Origin: Desulforudis sp.
Lineage (GTDB): Bacteria > Bacillota > Desulfotomaculia > Desulfotomaculales > Desulforudaceae
Reading direction: 5' to 3'
Length of the DNA stretch: 6,458 nt
Assembly: GCA_014859075.1 (NCBI GenBank)
Contig: JACUUW010000113.1
Span: 1 to 6,458, forward strand
In this document: positions 4,771-6,458 of the stretch, piece after piece
Layout: the number at the start of each line of letters is the position of its first letter
Position numbering within the stretch: the stretch's first letter is position 1
The notes under the pieces: model-generated
Databases searched by the model: none
What the model was told of the DNA's origin: nothing
What the model saw: only the letters and a program-made list of their open reading frames with translations
Program-made: the position numbers and the translations under genes

Positions 4771-5622
4771 TTGCTATTTACCAATCAGGACAATCTGGTA
4801 CAGGAGGACTGTGCAGAGTACATCTTTCGCGCGCAGAATGATTACACCAGTGGGCGGCTGTGGGTGTTCGAGTACCGGGTGCGGGACTATGCCGCCTTTG
4901 CCGACCGATTGGAACAACACGCACGGGCGAAGGGTTTCGGGAAGATCATCATTCCGACCCGGGAAGCGGACGCGGCCGAAATGGCCGCCGCCGGGTTTGT
5001 CAGTGAGGGCCGGGCCGAAGGGTTTTTCCGGGGCGAAACGGCTTACTTCCTAATGCGCTATCTCCGGCCGGAAAGGTGTAAGAGCCGGCTGCTGAAGAAG
5101 GAGCTGGAAACGCTGGCGGAAATTCTGTGCCGGCCGCAGACGGCCCCGCCCGCGGCGGACTTCGAGCTGCGTACGGCGGGAACCAAGGACATTCCCGAGT
5201 TGGCCGTCCTCTTCAGCACCGTGTTCCGTTCCTATCCGACGCCGATTGACGACCCGGAATACCTGGCGCTGACCATGCGTTTGGGCACCATCTATCAGGT
5301 AGCGGTGAAAAACGGACGGATCGTGGGTGCCGCAGCGGCCGAGGTGAATCCCGCACAGCAGCACGCCGAGATGACCGATTTTGCGACCCACCCGGACTTC
5401 CGGGGCCGGGGCTTGGCCAGTCACTTACTGGCCGCCATAAAACAGGTCTGCACGGCCCGGGGTTACCGGTGTTTCTGGAGTCTGTCCCGAGCCGGCTCGT
5501 TCGGAATGAACCTGGTTTTCCACCGGCTCGGCTACCGGCACGGAGGAATCCTGCTCAACAACGCCCACATCGGGGGGCGGTTCGAGGATCTCCACCTGTG
5601 GGTCAAATACCCCGCCGAATAA
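4771..5622 (+). CDS. ablB: Beta-lysine N-acetyltransferase
   Basis: A 283-residue GNAT-family enzyme that transfers acetyl from acetyl-CoA to the epsilon amino group of L-beta-lysine, giving the osmolyte N-epsilon-acetyl-beta-lysine. The N-terminal domain (1-100) has the family traits NDYTSGRLWVFEYR (23-36), KIIIPT (58-63) and GFVSEGRAEGFFRGETAYF (75-93). The C-terminal GNAT domain (about 132-283) has ATHPDFRGRGLASHLL (205-220), whose RGRGLA is the acetyl-CoA pyrophosphate loop, then FWSLSRA and FHRLGYRHGG. The start is TTG 4771, set by GGAGGTGAT. The partner gene kamA is divergent rather than upstream on the same strand, the order I know from methanogens and other bacteria. The control region and first 43 codons are duplicated upstream, so the intact gene sits behind a second, broken copy. 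There is no obvious terminator after TAA 5620-5622. The call rests on motifs plus the nearby kamA. Confidence 0.88.
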   Translation: MLFTNQDNLVQEDCAEYIFRAQNDYTSGRLWVFEYRVRDYAAFADRLEQHARAKGFGKIIIPTREADAAEMAAAGFVSEGRAEGFFRGETAYFLMRYLRPERCKSRLLKKELETLAEILCRPQTAPPAADFELRTAGTKDIPELAVLFSTVFRSYPTPIDDPEYLALTMRLGTIYQVAVKNGRIVGAAAAEVNPAQQHAEMTDFATHPDFRGRGLASHLLAAIKQVCTARGYRCFWSLSRAGSFGMNLVFHRLGYRHGGILLNNAHIGGRFEDLHLWVKYPAE

Positions 5623-5699
5623 AGGCGGCGGCAAGAGAATATTCGGTCCGAGGCCGGATTGGGTGATGCAGGGAAGTACCAGTAAGGTCACGGTGAAAC

Positions 5700-5744
5700 C
5701 AGAATTCAGAATCCAGAATGGGAACAAGAAACCGGAATCAGAAT
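5700..5744. repeat. Short CAGAATN heptad repeat in an intergenic gap
   Basis: CAGAAT occurs at 5700, 5707 and 5714, an exact 7-nt period, and again at 5739. It sits in the 126-nt gap between the converging ablB and membrane-protein genes, in AT- and purine-rich DNA unlike the GC-rich surroundings. No hairpin with a T tract was found in this gap, so I see no clear terminator for either gene. Confidence 0.6.
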
Positions 5745-5748
5745 AAGA

Positions 5749-6093
5749 TCAGCCTTCGTGATTCGGTTTGTTGTTGGCTTGGTTCGAATTCAGGTACTTT
5801 CGACAGCCCGTGCTCATCCGCAGCACCCCGAGCGCCGCCAGCGCCAACAGCGCCCAGCCGTAGTATGGGCCGAGAAACCGGACCCCGACCGGGTACAGGG
5901 CGGTCAGGATTCCCAGGGTAAAAACCCAGAGGCCCAAGAACAGCGACAGGCCGCCCGGGTCGGCGATGCCCCGGATCTGGAATCCGGCCGCGCGGATAAT
6001 CCGGTCGGCGAACATGATCAGGTTGCCGGTGGAGATCAGCACGAGCCCGAGCCCCAGGGTGACCACGTCCGCCGGACCCAGCGTCCAGTCCAT
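5749..6093 (-). CDS. Small three-helix membrane protein of unknown function
   Basis: A 114-residue protein with three hydrophobic segments (about 9-28, 49-67 and 74-93), short loops and a polar, asparagine-rich C-terminal tail (LNSNQANNKPNHEG). It is likely an integral inner-membrane protein. The frame is open to TTG 6111, but the ATG at 6093 is preferred because GGGAGGGG (6109-6102) lies 8 nt before it. It is on the same strand as the UbiD-type gene, 58 nt behind its stop, so the two could be cotranscribed. I recognise no family, and no catalytic or metal-binding motif is visible. A helper or transport role for the decarboxylase would be a guess. Confidence 0.65.
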   Translation of the reverse strand: MDWTLGPADVVTLGLGLVLISTGNLIMFADRIIRAAGFQIRGIADPGGLSLFLGLWVFTLGILTALYPVGVRFLGPYYGWALLALAALGVLRMSTGCRKYLNSNQANNKPNHEG

Positions 6094-6151
6094 CTCCCGC
6101 ACCCCTCCCAAATATCTGTTTTTCCCCTACTAGGCCGGCACTCCGGATCGG

Positions 6152-6457
6152 CTACCTAAAGTATTCATGCCAGCGGCGGTCGACCAAAGCCACCGTTTCC
6201 GGGTCGGGCTCCACCTCGGGGGGGTAGGCCCGCTTCATCCGGGCGTCGATCACCACCGGCGCGGTGTACCGCAGGTGATGGCGGCGCACCGCAACACCCG
6301 CCGCGTGGACGTCCGCCGCCGGTTCAAACCGGGTGAACACCGCCCACAGGAATTGCGTCTCATCCCGCGCGATTTCCACGCAGTCGGTGAGGACGATCAG
6401 CGGCCAGCGGGCGAAGGCCCCGTGCGCGGCCACCCGGGCCGCCAGGTCCGGTGCCTC
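6152..6457 (-). CDS. UbiD-family decarboxylase, C-terminal part
   Basis: Only the last 101 codons are in the window; the frame is still open at 6457 and stops at TAG 6154-6152. The visible part has the C-terminal layout of UbiD-type enzymes: WPLIVLTDCVEIA, then ETQFLWAVFTRFEPAADVH, then APVVIDARMKRAYPPE and a final aspartate-rich helix ending RRWHEYFR. UbiD enzymes decarboxylate aromatic or alpha,beta-unsaturated acids with prenylated FMN and take part in ubiquinone or menaquinone synthesis or in anaerobic aromatic degradation. The active-site Glu-Arg-Glu residues lie outside the window, so the substrate and even activity cannot be judged. It probably heads or belongs to an operon with the membrane gene downstream. 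Confidence 0.75.
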   Translation of the reverse strand, partial: EAPDLAARVAAHGAFARWPLIVLTDCVEIARDETQFLWAVFTRFEPAADVHAAGVAVRRHHLRYTAPVVIDARMKRAYPPEVEPDPETVALVDRRWHEYFR

Positions 6458-6458
6458 G

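Larger units (their letters stand above)
4418..4907 (+). repeat. 241-bp tandem duplication of the ablB control region and 5' end
   Basis: Unit 1 is 4418-4658, unit 2 is 4659-4899, and a third partial match GCCGACCG closes the array (4900-4907). The 8-bp sequence GCCGACCG therefore marks all three joints (4418-4425, 4659-4666, 4900-4907), as expected when a duplication arises between short direct repeats. The units differ at three bases only: 4582 G versus 4823 T, 4632 G versus 4873 T, 4648 C versus 4889 A. Each unit holds about 112 nt of noncoding DNA, identical in both, plus the ribosome site and the first 43 codons of ablB. The period is not a multiple of three, so unit 1's reading frame is broken after the joint. 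Confidence 0.95.

Overview
The window is about 60% GC by eye, gene-dense, and reads as chromosomal DNA from an anaerobic Gram-positive (Firmicutes) bacterium. A high-GC Desulfotomaculum/Peptococcaceae-type organism fits best, but that is inference. The grounds are a ylmH-type S4 gene, strong GGAGG ribosome sites, several TTG starts, an oxygen-sensitive lysine 2,3-aminomutase, and a UbiD-type decarboxylase. No tRNA, rRNA, CRISPR array or insertion sequence was seen.

Layout. 1-505 (+): 3' part of a ylmH-like RNA-binding gene carrying a perfect in-frame 147-bp tandem duplication. 557-925 (+): an ImmA/IrrE-type zinc peptidase domain that looks N-terminally truncated. 927-1730 (-): a DUF2889 protein, converging on the peptidase with 1 nt between the stops. 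1731-1899: a divergent promoter region. 1900-2640 (+): a HAD hydrolase whose stop shares a CTAG tetranucleotide with the stop of the converging kamA (2637-3896, -). kamA lies 24 nt behind a diiron ferritin-like gene (3921-4367, -) in a probable operon. 4368-4770: a regulatory region in which a 241-bp block holding a 27-nt palindrome, the ribosome site and the first 43 codons of ablB is present twice in tandem. 4771-5622 (+): intact ablB. 5749-6093 (-): a small three-helix membrane protein. 6152-6457 (-): the C-terminal end of a UbiD-family decarboxylase that runs off the window.

How the genes work together. KamA (AblA) converts L-alpha-lysine to L-beta-lysine, and AblB acetylates it to N-epsilon-acetyl-beta-lysine, a compatible solute used in salt stress. 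Here the two genes are divergent rather than in the usual ablA-ablB order, with a ferritin-like gene between the control region and kamA. The UbiD gene and the membrane gene may form a separate operon.

The most notable feature is two independent tandem duplications in under 5 kb, one with an 8-bp and one with at least a 5-bp direct repeat at its joints. One alters a protein domain, and the other doubles a control region and leaves a broken 51-codon gene copy. I did not find a convincing new multi-gene system.
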